Notes under the pieces: generated by a model | What the model was told of the DNA's origin: nothing | Database searches by the model: none | What the model saw: only the letters and a program-made list of their open reading frames with translations | Part shown: piece after piece, positions 35,091 through 47,343 of the stretch | Numbering within the stretch: the first letter of the stretch is position 1 | Layout of the letters: each line of letters opens with the position of its first letter | Source of the DNA: Syncephalastrum monosporum B8922 | Taxonomy: Eukaryota > Mucoromycota > Mucoromycetes > Mucorales > Syncephalastraceae | NCBI GenBank assembly: GCA_000697355.1 | Contig: JNEN01001232.1 | Span: 1 to 64,000 of the forward strand | DNA: 64,000 nucleotides | Reading direction: 5' to 3' | Made by a program: the position numbers and the translations under genes

Positions 35091-35467
35091 GGACTGAAGG
35101 ACGCTCTTTTGTAGTAGTTGATATGCCTGCATGGCACGTTTTGACGCTAAATTCGTGCTCGGATCGTACGTTTTATGCAAGAAAACATAAACACATACGA
35201 GGGCTGCTTGGCGTAGGGAAAAGCATACCACGGTATAAGATTGTCGTGAAGTGATTGTATCATGTATACGAAAGCGCTTTGCTACATGAGTTATCATTGT
35301 AAGGAGTATTTTTCGGGTATGTAGCTATTTGAGTGTTGAGCAGCATGGACAAGCAGTGTTGTGTGTGGCTTCCGCAATACCATGGACAACGAAATGCATT
35401 TCTGCTGAGCTGCAGTATCTCTTTCGTTCGCGCATATTTTATATACCAACCTTCCATACACTCCACC

Positions 35468-36277
35468 ATGGTTGAATCAAGCATTGTTGTTCCTTCTGCC
35501 GAAGAGCAAGACTCCCGGAAACGTGCCGCTGAAGACAATCCGTCAGACCAGAAAGACACAGACACCGAGGTAGACCATCTTTGCTATTGATCTTCCACGT
35601 TATTCACCTTCATTACCTCGTCCATAGACCCCAAAACGGCCACGCACAGCTGCACCCGTCAATCGACAACGTGATCAGCGCCTCTTTGGTGTCTTGATGG
35701 GCACCCTCAACCGTTTCAAGAACGAGAGTCAATCCACGAGTGCCATTGTAAGTTCATTCTCTTTCGTTCTCGTTAATGAAACTCATGGATGCATGGTACT
35801 TAGGACAAGAAACGACAAGAGATCAACGCTAAACTGCACGAGAGACTCGAGAGCGAGCGAAAACAGATGGAGGAGAAGGCACAGGCCGACCGCGAGCGAC
35901 GGCAGAACGAGGATGCGGCGTACACGCGGCAGCAGAGACGTGACTATGAAGCGAGACAAGAGGCGCATTGCATTGAGCAGACCGAACGTCTGGCGCGCTT
36001 CCTCAAGACGCGCACAGAGCCGCCGCTCTATTACCAGCCAAGCCGGTTGACAGACGCCATGCAGGACCAGATCGAGGCACAGGAAAAGGAAGCCAAAGAC
36101 GCCCGCCAGGCGTACGAGGAGCGACGTCAGCAACGTCAAGAGCAGCAGGCTGCAGAGGATGCTGAAGAGAGAAAACAGAAGCAAGGTGAGAACACGGAGG
36201 ATAAAGACAAGGAGGATGAAGCCAAGTCGGTCCGGTTGGAGTCTCCGCCCCCGGAAGCCGTCGTGGCCGATTCATGA
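35468..36277 (+). CDS. Pinin/SDK/memA-domain protein, splicing-associated
   Basis: Exons 35468-35569, 35628-35747 and 35804-36277 encode 231 residues. The pinin/SDK/memA signature is plain: PVNRQRDQRLFGVLMGTLNRF at about residues 45-65. A long charged helix rich in Arg, Glu and Gln follows (roughly 75-210) and should form a coiled coil. Animal pinin joins the exon junction complex and SR-type splicing factors in nuclear speckles; small fungal versions keep the signature plus the coiled coil. A KRPR run near residue 37 could serve nuclear import. The Ser/Pro-rich tail is short. All introns are phase 0. Confidence 0.88.
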
Positions 36278-37003
36278 AATAATAAAAAAAATATATGTCG
36301 TCTACGGGCAACTGTAAAAGCTCAAACACGCACTCGTCGATGGACGTGTACTTGGGTTAAACCTTCAAGAGATAACATCAGAAGCTTGGCTAAGTCTTTC
36401 GGCACCCCATGATTGTTTCCAAAGACAATATTCCTCGAAGGGCTCCATGCGCTCCATAAGGTCATGCAAACCATCTCGAATACTCTCCTAGAGAGGTACG
36501 GCAAATAATAACGGTCTGAAAGCGCAGTGCTCTCTCTGTCGCATGGCTGCAGCAGTGTCTGCTCGAGCGGCAGACTTTCTACCATTCGACTCTTGTTAAT
36601 AAATCAAGGTTGTTGAAGAAGGGACATAGCATTACGCGAAAGCGGAGATCCCCATACATGCTTCTTTGGCTGATGGCCCCACATCTGTGTAACAAAGCAT
36701 ATGCACGCAGAGCATTGGCCCGGTTGGATCCCGAGAGATGATATACACGACAATGAGGATATAAGACCAAAATGCGTTCTTCTTAACCAGTATAGAGAGC
36801 TTTCAGGATGTGTGGATATGTGAGAGTGTGTGTGAGTGCAAGATCAGCTGTTTTCGTGTACTTCTACAGCAAAAGGGAAAAAGAAATAAGGAAAGAAAAA
36901 AAAATAGAAGAGGAAGAGAGAAGAAAGAGAGTAAAAGGAAAACAAAGATAAAAAGAAAAGAAGCAGCGATGTATATAAAAGAAGGAAAAAGGTGCTATGG
37001 GTA
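36278..37003. other. Intergenic between convergent genes
   Basis: 0.7 kb holding the 3' ends of the pinin-like and PUF genes. A purine-rich, strand-biased stretch occupies about 36870-36990. No gene seen. Confidence 0.55.
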
Positions 37004-40000
37004 TCAATTGTCCAGCTCGTCCAAGAGTTTCTTGTGGCCTGCGCCCTGGAGGGGGGGGAGGAGCGGGCGCAGGGCGAGAGTGAGGCGGTCGGTCTGGTCT
37101 GCAGAAAGACAGTGGCTGGCCAAGAGTTTCTGGACGAGGGACAGGCCACGGACCTGGTCGTTCAGCACGGCCTGGAGACACGCTTCGTCGAGGAGCGCGT
37201 CGAGGAGAAGAGCGCGCGCGTCCGGGTCCTGGCTAAAAAGTTTAAGCAGCATCTGCGACCCGAGCTTGTGCGTTGCGACTGTGGCCAGGGTGGGTGCGAG
37301 ATGGGCCGCCAGGGTGCGGTGCGCGGCAATGCCTGACGAGTCAATCAACCAGGACAGAAGAAGCGTGCCGTTTGCGTTGAGCGACAGCGACGGCGCATGC
37401 AGGACGAGACTGGCCGCGACAAAGAGCTGCTGCTCGGGCGTGACGTTCTGGTTCTCCAGGGTGCCACGCATCGCGCGCGCGCCAAAGCGGCCCTGGGCAA
37501 TGCTCACGAGCTTCTCGACCATTGCGTCAAAAATGAACTGGTTCTCGCTCAGACGGAGGCAGCACTGCACCGCATAATTGCCAAACTGATCGAGCAAAAG
37601 CGGTGGCACGTACGGCTTCATGTGGGTGCACACCAGGCGGATCTGCGCGGGCGTTTTAATGGTATCAATGATCTTTTGCGCGGCCCACGTGCCGTTCTTG
37701 TGCACGCCAATCGAGGCCAGGTGGGGCGCAATCCGCTCGAGCATCGCCGTCTTGGTCTCCTCCGTGCACTTTTCAAACAGGCGTTGCACCACCGTGTTGC
37801 CAATGTAGTCGCTGCTCAGCTCCGCAATCTCGTCGAGGCAGTCATGCGCCACCTGCTCGACTTCCTTGCTGTGCTTGCCCGCATTGTCGAGCTTCTTGCG
37901 TAGGTCGCGCAGTCGGCCCGCGTCAAACTTGCGGTTCGCGCCCAGCTCGGGCACGGGTGGAATCGAGTCAAAGTAGCTCGAGGTCTGCTCCAATGGTTTC
38001 AGCAGCGCCTTGGCTTGCGCGTCCGCGCCGAGGTCCTGCATGATGGCCCAGAGCTCGGCGAGCCAGGCCTCATTGTCTGCGATTTCCTGGGAGGAGCGTG
38101 CCGGGGCTTGGTGCGGGCTGCTCGGGGAGTGGACGGGTTCGGTCGCCTGGGACTTGGGCGGCGGCACCTTGGCGAAGCCGACGCGGACGCCGGCGAAGCC
38201 TTGCGAGCCAATCTCGTTCTGGAGCAGCGCGTCGCGTGCCTTGGCTGCGCTCTCGACCAGCTCAAAGTTGACAAAGCCGCAGTTCTTGTGCGAGAGCACG
38301 CGCACTGATTCAATGATGCCAAAGGGTGAGAACATGTGCTGGAGCGCCGACGGTGCCGTGCCTGGCGGGATGTTACCCAGCCCTAGTAACAAGAGGATCA
38401 GTCATCTCGTTCCTTTTCCTTCCCTCTCTCTCTCTGTCTCTCATTTTTCCGCCCACTTACACAGCGCCCGAGTGGGTTGCAAGGCCGAGGTGTCAGGTAC
38501 AGCCGCATCGGCCCGTCCGAACCCAATGCGGACAATGCAGTTTCCGACGCGCCCGCCGAGACGACCCAGGACCTCTTCCTTGGCGCGGATCGCATCCTCG
38601 ACGTGGAAAAAATTGACAAAGGCGCACTCTTTCTCGAGAAGCAGTCGCACGCTCTCAATGGGCCCAAATACCGAGAACATTTGGGTCAAGTTGTCGACGC
38701 TCACGGTCGCATCGACGTTACCAATCCAGAGCGAGCGCGTTGCGGCTTGCGTGGGTGAGCTCGTCGAGGTCGTCATCTGGGGCTGATTGCGGAAGGTTGG
38801 GGTCGACTGGCTGAAATGCAAGTAAGGCTTACAAAAAAAAAAAAAAAGAAAAAGAAAAGGGCGTTAAGGACCGCAAACACAGACGCATTCCCTCAGGGCT
38901 CATCGACATACCTCTGCTATCGCGCCGTGGTTGGTAGGGGCGGATGTCATGCCATTGGTGGTTTCCTCATACGTAGGCTGCTGTTGGTGCTGCTGCTGAT
39001 GCTGCTGCTTTTGGATCAGGTTGGCAAGCAGCTCTGAATCGCCGAGAGAGAGACCGCCATGGCTCTTGTCCTCGTCGTATTCGTCGTCGGTGAGAGTCTC
39101 CAGCGGCGCATGCATCTGCCAAAGTGAGGAAGGCACAGGCGGCGAGGGCCGACCGTAGTCCATGCGACCCATGCTCGAGGCACGCGGTCGGTTCTGGACA
39201 AAGGAGCGCGACATGGAGGTGGTGCGTGCTCGCGTCGTGGTAGTAGAAGGCGGTGGCGCTGTGGTGGTGATGGTGGTGGTGGTGTCCTGATACCGCGCTG
39301 CGGCATTGACAGAGTACGAGCGACTGCGGCTGCTGGTATTGGAGAGCAAGGAGCGGCCGCTGGGAGCAGGCGGCGGCGAAGGGTGTTGCTGGTGGTGGTG
39401 CATCGGATGGAAGGGCGTGCTTGTCGAGGATTCGATGCGGTGGTCGTCCTCGAGGCCGAGGGAGCGCAGGGTGCGGGCGATGCTAAAGTCGCTGTCGCCA
39501 CGCAACAGTTGCTCCGTCGACGGGGACGGGAGCTGGGAGCTCGATTTGCTGGGGGGTTCGTCTTGCCAGCCAAAGAGGCCCGAGTCGAAGGAGAGGTGCA
39601 TCGGGGGCGGGATAGGCAGGTTCAGCGAGCCAGAGCGGTGGCGCGTGTCTATGGAGGGATTGGAGAGGGTGTGTTGCTGTTGTGGTGGGTGGTGGGTGGT
39701 AGGCGGGGCTGCAGGACGCAAGAGCGGAGATCGGTGGGTCCGATCGTCGGCCGGCATAGAACTGTGGACGAGCGAAGGCATGGTGCCTGCGCGAGCGCGT
39801 CGCATGGGTAACGAAGGCCGCTCCATCGTGTTGTCGTTGTGGAAGGCACTCACCGAGCCTGTCGAAGCCTTGCTGTGCATGGCTCGCAGGAAACTGAGCG
39901 AGCTGGGCAAAGGGTCTAGAACCCCATCCAAATAGCTCATACCCCCTCCTCCACCACTCGTTGTAACCGCCTCGTTTTCTTCCAATACAACGTCCAAATC

Positions 40001-40148
40001 CCTGTTCGGCAGAATATAAAAAAGGGAAAGAGATGAGTGTCAGTTGGGTTGGCATGACTCCTGAAGAAGCAACGCGATGTCACAAAATAAGAGGAAAAAC
40101 GTGCCTTGACGTTCCATAGCCTTGCCGCATAGAATTAGATTCCTTCAT
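37004..40148 (-). CDS. RRM-RRM-Pumilio RNA-binding protein (Jsn1/Puf2-like)
   Basis: Four exons: 40148-40111, 40001-38912, 38806-38461, 38382-37004; about 950 residues. Residues 1-375 are disordered, Ser/Pro/Thr-rich, with Gln/His runs and a RRARAGTMPS box known from fungal Jsn1-type proteins. RRM1 (about 398-475) has SLWIGNV and CAFVNFF; RRM2 (about 490-565) has ALWLGNIPP and CGFVNFE. The PUF array follows to the end (for example GNTVVQRLFEKC, NGTWAAQKIID, FGNYAVQCCL). Such proteins bind 3' UTRs of mRNAs, several for membrane or mitochondrial proteins, and recruit decay or localisation factors. The first intron is uncertain: a GT donor at 40110 or a GC donor at 40104 both keep frame and differ by two residues. 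The third exon uses the second of two nearby AGs. Confidence 0.87.
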
Positions 40149-41123
40149 CGTGATGAGTGAAGGGAAAGAGAGAATTAGTGTAGGTGAAGGTGTGGTGAAA
40201 AATAAAAATAAAATAGAAAGTATAGAAAATAAAAAAGAAAGAGCACTTAATATAGGGGGGCGTGTGTGTGTGTGTGTGTGTGTGGGGAGCGCAACAAAAC
40301 GTCAAACGGGAGGAGGAAAAAAGGGGATCAAAGAAAAAAAAAAAAGACAGTGTGTGTGTCCGTTTTGTATTGGGAAAAAAAGCGTGAGCGTGCGTGTGCG
40401 TGTGTGTGTATACGTGTTGTGTGTTGGTGTTGTGTGTGTTGTGTGCGTACGATGTTTATGAAAGAAACGAAGAACGAAGGCTCAGTCGTCCACTCTGTCA
40501 TGGACGCCTATGTACACGCATCATACCATTTACAACATGGTAACCAACCAATCTAATACGACGTGTCTAATGGAGCGGAGGAGAGTGAGAGCTTCATGTA
40601 TTATAGGAAGGACATGGTGTGTGTTTTTGGGGGATCAAGATGGGGGGAGTGTTATATAAAATGGGGTGGGTCGATGGACTGGGTCCAATGTGAGTGCGCG
40701 TTATTTCTTTGAACTTTGCACCCCTTATTTTTTCCCGTTCGTCAGGTGACACAATTTGTTGGGCCGCCCGTCGTGTGTTGCCCTGTTTTGATATTTTTCT
40801 CTCTTTCTAGGCCCCGGCCTGCATCTTGCTAATTACCCACTCGCATCCTTAGTTTTTTAATGGCTTCAAAAAAAAAAAAAAAAGGGGAGAGCCTCCAAAA
40901 GCTTAAGTGTCGCTCAACCGCAAAATAGAAAAGCATTCCAAGACGGCTTTATGTCTCTTTTTCCCGAATGTTACATTTGCTCTCGTTATATATGTACGTT
41001 AAATGTTAATTATTCGCAAAGAGCACGGAAGGGGTCCATGCACACTAAACCTTTCAGAGCAAGACAAGAAACACAAAGGCAAAAAGAGGCAAAGGCGGAA
41101 AAAAAATGTATATTCGACACAAT
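40149..41123. other. Promoter side of the PUF gene, repeat-rich
   Basis: About 1 kb with A-rich and GT-rich simple repeats (GT12 at 40262-40284, mixed GT/GC to 40450) and an A15 run near 40870. No gene seen. Confidence 0.6.
40262..40284. repeat. (GT)n microsatellite
   Basis: Uninterrupted GT dinucleotides upstream of the PUF gene. Confidence 0.95.
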
Positions 41124-42606
41124 CTATTTATACTCGTACACGCCACGACCGCTCTTCTTACCCATCCAGCCCGCATCCACATAGCGTTGAAGGAGTGTGC
41201 ACGGGCGGTACTTGCTGTCACCCGTGTTTTCATACAAGACCTTCTGGATGGCCAGGCACGTATCCAGGCCAATGAAGTCAGCCAATGTCAGTGGACCCAT
41301 CGGCATGTTGGTGCCCAGCTTCATGGTCGTGTCAATGTCCTCCGCACTCGAGAATCCCTACAAGACCAGAAAAAAGCAGCAAAGATGAATACGCTTTCCT
41401 GGGTCCTTCATCAACAGACAGAAAATGATCTGTCTCTATGGGGAGGGGCGCGCGTGTGCGTCTTCCGGCTTATTTATGCCGATCGTTATCCTCAAAGAAA
41501 AAAGGAAAGAAGGACTTACACTCTCGAGGAGCATCATGGCCTCGTTAATGTACGGCATCAGGAGTCGGTTCGCCACAAAGCCAGGAATGTCCTGGGACAC
41601 GGTCGTGGTCTTGCCCATGGCCTGCGCGAGCTGGAGCGTCGTGTCCAGGACGCGCTGGTCCGTCTGCAAGCCAGGGATGATTTCGACGAGTTTCATCACC
41701 GGCACGGGGTTCATAAAGTGCATGCCGATAACCTACCATCCCTTGTTAATTATGGCTTCCCCAAAGAGGCAACCCCACACACACACACATCATGATCGTC
41801 ATCATCATCGTTCGACCCCTGAACGACTTTTCTCTTTTTGCCCCACTTTCTCTTGGAATAGAGGACTTTACCTGGTCAGCCTTCTTCGTGGCAGCCGCAA
41901 TCTTGGTGATGCTGATACTGCTCGTGTTGGTTGCCAGCATCGTCGACGGCTTGCATTGGGCATCCAGGTCGCGGAAAATCGCACGCTTGATATCCAGATT
42001 CTCAGACGCGGCCTCGATGACATAGTCCACGTCGGCCAGGTCAGACAGCTTGTTAGTCGTCGACACCAACTCACGGGTGCCCTTGGCATGCTCCGCTGTG
42101 ATCTTGGACTTGCTCACGTCCTTGTCCAATAGCTTGTCTGATGATGATGGGAGAGTCAGTTCATGTTCGCTTTTTTCCCCTTGTCATGCCCTTCTTGCTA
42201 CTTACTCATGAACTGAATACCACGCTCGGTCTGTTCGGGGCTGACATCCATGAGGACGACAGGCAGACGCGAGACGTTGGCAGCCACGTAGGCGATGCCC
42301 AGGCCCATCTGTCCTGAGCCAACGACGCCGACGCGCTTAATTTGATCGAGCGCACCCTTTTTTTTCCATTCGTTTATACAAGCAGTATTACATAACGGTC
42401 AGTACCCTGACAACCCCTTGCATGATTAAGAGAATAAATAAAGCTCACGTACTGTCGCTCCTGGGGTGGTGTACCAACGCGCGGGTTGGCCAATCTACCG
42501 TGGCATGAGCACGACTCGCCGTCATTCTATCACGTCTGCCTTTTCTCCTTACCTGAGCAAGCGCAGGACGCACAAAGACGCGATGTTTGACAATGGCGGA
42601 CAGCAT
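41124..42606 (-). CDS. 3-hydroxyacyl-CoA dehydrogenase, mitochondrial
   Basis: Six exons: 42606-42553, 42494-42453, 42356-42206, 42137-41872, 41732-41520, 41357-41124; 319 residues, the usual monofunctional length. It oxidises L-3-hydroxyacyl-CoA with NAD+, the third step of beta-oxidation. A Rossmann start [14 protein letters not shown] lies near residue 40, followed by VIEAASEN and ATNTSSISI. The catalytic His is in [13 protein letters not shown]. The C-terminal dimerisation part has [15 protein letters not shown] and ends GRGVYEYK. The first 32 residues, over two small exons, are basic and hydroxylated without acids ([14 protein letters not shown] ... RWYTTPGAT) and look like a mitochondrial presequence. 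There is no peroxisomal SKL end. The acetoacetyl-CoA (3-hydroxybutyryl) branch is possible. Confidence 0.93.
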
Positions 42607-44642
42607 GGTTGTTGAAAAAGGACGAACGCTGCTGTGCGTATTCCCCACCCTGGCTGGACATCAAAAAATCAGGGCACGGCGTGGAAATTCCCTCAGTTTT
42701 TTTTCCCACGCTTGAATGACAACTCGTTTTACTTCATCCTACTACGGTTCCTCAATTTGTTCGAGGGTAGATTAGAGCAACACGAGAAGCCTGCAGTTGA
42801 CACAACGTTCATACTCAGAAAAAAGAACGCAAAAGAAGGGTGATCGAGGTTGCATCCTACATATAAACACTGTCCTTATCCCGATGGGACCCACGCAACG
42901 ATGCAAGTCTTTATAAAGAGAGGGATGGCTATTATAACTGTAACAAGTTCGAAGAATGAGAAAACTCGGAAATAATGATGGATATACCGTGAGCTGCCGG
43001 AGGCTGAGGAGCTTCTCTTCAGGTACAGAGATGGCGGATATGGCGGTCGGCTCTTGATGCGCTATCCCCGATATGTAGAGGAGCTCCAGGTATAAACGAA
43101 AACAAGTGTTCATAAGCCATAATGTTCTAAGGAGGTCTAATTCACATTACTGTGCTATGTGCAACAGGCAAACACCTACATACTTCGAACATGTGGTACA
43201 AAGGTAAATACAAAGCAGTAATCAGCGGCGGCAGAACGCGTTGGTGCTCTTGCATTTTCTTTTTAGGCGCGTCATATAGCTTATAAAGGACATCGACAAT
43301 AGCCTGGCATACATTGGCACGGGGCAGGACCATTACAAAGAACATAATGCACACATCCGGCATAAGCATAGACAGCTGCATGTGATAGATATAACGCATA
43401 TCATCTACGATAGCCGACAAAAATGTAAACAATTTCTGAAGCGATATCCTATCCCCAGAAGAAACAAAAATTCACCCTTCTCAACTATCGTTATCAAGTT
43501 CAAAGAAACCAGTCAGAAACTAAATGGTCCTCAAGAAAATGTAGACACTGGTCTACGCTAGACGGAAAGTAGGGCATGTCGTAAAGGTCGTCGATCTAAT
43601 TTGGAAAAAGTTCGGAATATGGGTGCGTGTGTGCTCTCTGAGTTTTTGCACGATATATCCCTGCATATCGTTAGAAATGTAGCGAGTTCGAGATGTTTCG
43701 CCGCTCGTGATGTGCAGTACTGTATATGACCCTGAATGCCACACCCTACAGATGCTCACCTGCACCGTCTCAGTATGCCTGGCACCACTTTCGACCTATC
43801 ACCGGTGTCAGGCGGAAATTCATGCGTGGGCAAATTCCACATCGATCGCGTTACTTGTGCCGACTCGATATTTGACGTGAAATCTGAGGCTTTATAATCT
43901 ATGCGTTTACGCAATAGCCCCCACTGGTGCATTGTTTGTTTCAGCTGGAGCCCGTTTTCTTCGATTGCTACAGTCCTGCGCCGGCCGACATCATGCTTGC
44001 CATCTAACGAGCCCAGTAGTACCTGACTTTTCAATGAAGAACCTTTTATAATTAGCCAAAGTTGTCTCGTCAGACGTGCCCATGGCTATAAAACATGCTA
44101 AGCAGTTATCAGCCCCCTTGTGATGAGCGGCATATTGGCATGTTTCAAAGTATGTATTCCTTCATAGATTGTGTCACGGCTTACAAGTACGTTGCACACT
44201 AATCCCACCTCTGTCAAAACCTAGAAATTTTCGTATTGTTTTAAAAAAGCATATCGAATGGATCTGCAGATCGCAGGCCGACTCATCAAATATATGATAC
44301 GATCTGCCACTTCAACATTTACCCACTCAGACAGTATGCAATGGCTATACCCACCTTTAAAAGCAGTGGCGTACGCGCGCCAAGCGTCCAAATTGGATAG
44401 AAAAGAAAATTAAAGATGGTTGAAATGGTTAATATTTTCTGAAAGAAACGCATCCTATTGATAACGTAAAAGACGGAAATGATAGCAAGGGGCGCTTCTT
44501 ACAATACCTGGTGAAGTATTAGAGCTGTATCATGCCAGTGGAACAGGCGTGACTTGAATTTCCATTTTGAGCAGGATTCAAGTGGCACCTGGCGCGCTTT
44601 CGTATAGACTTCCTCTTTCTCTAAATCCGCGAGTCATCCGAA
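42607..44642. other. Spacer with a possible unrecognised minus-strand gene
   Basis: Most of this 2 kb shows nothing certain. Between about 44084 and 42860 the minus strand has a run of open pieces next to plausible splice sites. The first is an ATG at 44084 giving 20 codons (MGTSDETTLANYKRFF) before GTACTA. A frame of about 80 codons (43980-43752) ends at GTGAGC. Another of about 80 codons (43435-43124) lies between CTTCAG and GTATGT. A last piece reaches GTATAT near 42930. I could not join all pieces in one frame and recognise no family, so this is a candidate only. Confidence 0.3.
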
Positions 44643-45228
44643 ATGGTGAGTAGCATCTCGGCAACATCACGAAGTATACGAACCAGACCACATCACCTAC
44701 ACGACAGTAAAGCATCCACGGCGGATGGATGGATCCAGCGCTGCGTTGGATGGATGGATGGATGGATGGATCGATACGAAACTTGATGTTGCATGGAATG
44801 GCATGAATGGCATCGATTCAGGTTCACTCATCCATTTCCCTATTATTTTTTTTCCCTTGTAGCCCAAGGAGATTAAGGACATCAAGCAGTTCCTCGAAAT
44901 TGCTCGCAGAAAGGACGCCAAGTGTACGTTATTTATATAAAAGAAAGAGAACGGACTGAGAACTTACCACGGAACCATCTTGCATATACATTAGCCGCTC
45001 GCATCAAGAAGAACGCCGAGTCTGTCAAGTTCAAGGTTCGTTGCTCGCGTTACCTCTACACTCTTGTCGTCAAGGACAAGCAGAAGGCCAGCAAGCTGAG
45101 ACAGTCCCTTCCCCCTGGTATGTATATATAATACAAGGAATATACCTATGCTGTGCCTTGGCTTACCGTTCCACCTTTTTTTTATTTTCTTCCTCCTTTC
45201 TATAGCTCTCTCCGTCAACGAGATCTAA
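44643..45228 (+). CDS. RPL38: 60S ribosomal protein eL38
   Basis: Exons 44643-44645, 44863-44923, 44995-45117 and 45206-45228 encode 69 residues: [20 protein letters not shown], then a basic middle ([15 protein letters not shown]) and an end LPPALSVNEI. It is a small protein of the large ribosomal subunit in the cytoplasm, after nucleolar assembly. The first exon is only the ATG, followed by a 217-base intron. That is a common layout for fungal ribosomal protein genes, where the first intron often carries control signals. The intron holds a GGAT tetranucleotide repeat. The family match is nearly residue for residue. Confidence 0.96.
44748..44771. repeat. (GGAT)n tetranucleotide repeat in RPL38 intron 1
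   Basis: Six tandem GGAT units inside the first intron, with two more units separated about 15 bases upstream. Confidence 0.9.
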
Positions 45229-45630
45229 ACTCAATAAAACACACGGGCAGTTCACATCATCTCCAAATCTCTTTCGTTTATGACGCATCCTTCCACACAT
45301 ATACGCGCATCTGCACACACAAACACACACACACACACACACACTCTCTCTCTCGCACAAACACACACTACACATCCAGATGCGGGCCTCTGATCTTCTT
45401 TTATATTACCGGATTGTGTCTGTGTGAGAGACATGTATATTGTGCAAGACGAGCATGGAAATCTACAAGGATAATGGCGTTCCGTCATTGCGTTGTGCGG
45501 GTTAGTGTGTATATATTGGTGGGAATGAGGCGGTGTGCAGGTTGCAAAAGGATGACCAAGGTGTTACGGTGCGCGGCGCGGGTTGTGTTGATATGAGAGC
45601 GTGGCGTGGGAGGATGGTTGGGTGGGGGGT
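45229..45630. other. Intergenic between convergent genes
   Basis: Holds the 3' ends of RPL38 and the LisH gene. A CA-rich then CT-rich stretch (about 45315-45355) lies within the RPL38 3' flank. No gene seen. Confidence 0.55.
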
Positions 45631-46763
45631 TTACATGAGCATTTTGTCACGACTGCTTTTGTCTGAAGCGAGTGTGTCGTCTGCGTCGATGCTCAACTCG
45701 CTTTCGACCAAGGTCATCTGCTTCTGCAGTCTTTCCAATGCCGACTCGCGTGGCAATCCACAGAAACCTAAATCGCCCACAGACACACACATGTGCGCGC
45801 ACACGATACATGGTGAGTCAATATACTGGTTACGTCGCGTGTCTCTCTGTCTAAAGTACACTTACCGAGCACGACGGCATTTACACTCTCAGCAAGTTGG
45901 TTCCTGCGCTCCTGCGTGAGGAGATGGCTCGCATGCGAATTGTGTGGGTCTGGGTAGGCGATCAAGGACGATACTTCGGCCGTCATGTCAGGGAACATTT
46001 TCCGCAGCGGTTGGAGGTGCTGTTGGGCAAACGCAATGGCTTGTTCGGGTTCGCTTGCTCGCACCGTCTCGACAAACTGCTGGCATCGTAGCTGACAAAA
46101 GACGGTCTGCATCGGGGTTGGACCGGTTAAGGCCGGTGTGTATGGATCTTCAGAGACGAATTGCGGGAAATGGCGTGATAGTAGATCCAGAGCGGCAGGG
46201 ATTTGGCCGTCTAAAATGGCATCGTAGATGGCTGGCAACAGAATAGTTAGTACAATGCATACAAGTCGTACGATGTGGCGGAAAATAGATTACCTTTCCG
46301 TGCATCGAGGAGCTGCCATGTCTTGGGGTCCGTGTCTACTGACATTATGCAATAAATATCCCCGAAAGATGGGTGGTGTGGAGCGCTTACCGTCAGAAAT
46401 GTCGTCGTCAATTTCCATATCGTCATCTATATGCATATGTATATATGTATATATTTCATCAATCGGCAGTTCCATACAGACGCAGAGAGAGAGAGAGAGA
46501 TAGATAGATATAGAGGCAGAGACAGAGACAGAGGCAGAGGCAGAGACAGAGGCAGAGGGAGATAGGACATAGGACATACCGTTGAGTGACTTGTGAAGTT
46601 TTCGTCTATCGACGCCATTGCCGTTGGGATGGATCGATTTGGTAGTGGCCAAGTCATTGGGCTGGGTAAAGATCTTTGCATCTTTGATAAAGGCCTTTGC
46701 GGTGTTTTTGTAGCAGTTGTGTATCAGGTACTCTGTGATGAGAGAACGGCAGGTGGCGTCCAT
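45631..46763 (-). CDS. LisH-CTLH-CRA domain protein (RanBPM/GID8-type)
   Basis: Five exons: 46763-46580, 46426-46391, 46338-46294, 46231-45866, 45767-45631; 255 residues. A LisH motif opens the protein (SLITEYLIHNCYKNTAKAF, about residues 7-25). An acidic linker in a 36-base exon (DDDMEIDDDISD) follows, then the CTLH/CRA part. That part includes AIYDAILDGQIPAALDLL, a FCQLRCQQFVE helix, AIAFAQQHLQPL, and the CRA end with LPRESALERLQKQ. These proteins are scaffold parts of the GID/CTLH E3 ligase or act as RanBPM-like adaptors. No SPRY domain is present, so it is closer to GID8 or a short RanBPM form. It is divergent from HUS1 across 580 bases. Confidence 0.85.
46484..46560. repeat. Purine-rich GA/GATA/GAGGCA simple repeat in an intron
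   Basis: Degenerate tandem purine units within the first intron of the LisH gene. Confidence 0.8.
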
Positions 46764-47343
46764 AGTGCTAGGCGAAGGGACTCGGACGGTGGAAAAAGTG
46801 GAGACGGGTGGGAAAGAGACTGGAAGAAAAGCAAAGCGATAGACCCGCCGGAGTTTCTCGTGCACTCGCTCTCTTATTTCTCTTTTTTTGTTGGGTTCAT
46901 CCCCCCTCACAATGAAAACGCAACGCTTCATATCAAGCCATTGGCATGTACGCTCGCTGATAGAAGGTCTTCACTAGATTTTGTTGCCCTATTCGAGCTC
47001 GTTCTCTCCTCTAAGATGGTGTTTTTTAGATCATAACGCACAGTCCGCAGGTTACTCTCCTCTCTCCAGCATGTGAGGAGGCACGCGCCGCAGCACACCC
47101 TCTTTCGCGTGACACTTTTATTTTCCCGAACAATTATTCCAATTCATATTGTCCTGTGTTGATCAGAGATGTGTATATGTTAGTACCGTGAGGAAGAGAC
47201 AGTACCAAGTCATGCCCTCCAAATTTATCCAATATGCGCGTCTTCAAATGGTTCTGTACGCGCACGATGGTCAGTGCGCGCTTTAATTTTTCACTCTTTT
47301 TTTTTCTTCTTGTTCTTTGTACCCATTCTGCCTTTATTTGGTT
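46764..47343. promoter_or_regulatory. Divergent promoter of the LisH gene and HUS1
   Basis: 580 bases between two start codons facing away from each other. No coding signal and no clear TATA box. Confidence 0.5.

Noticed and set aside
36810..37577. Plus-strand open frame of 255 codons, Arg-rich
   Set aside because: It overlaps the PUF repeats on the other strand and has shadow composition (Arg, Ser, Trp runs).
39306..39935. Plus-strand frame of 209 codons, Gly/Glu-rich
   Set aside because: It is opposite the disordered N-terminal arm of the PUF protein.
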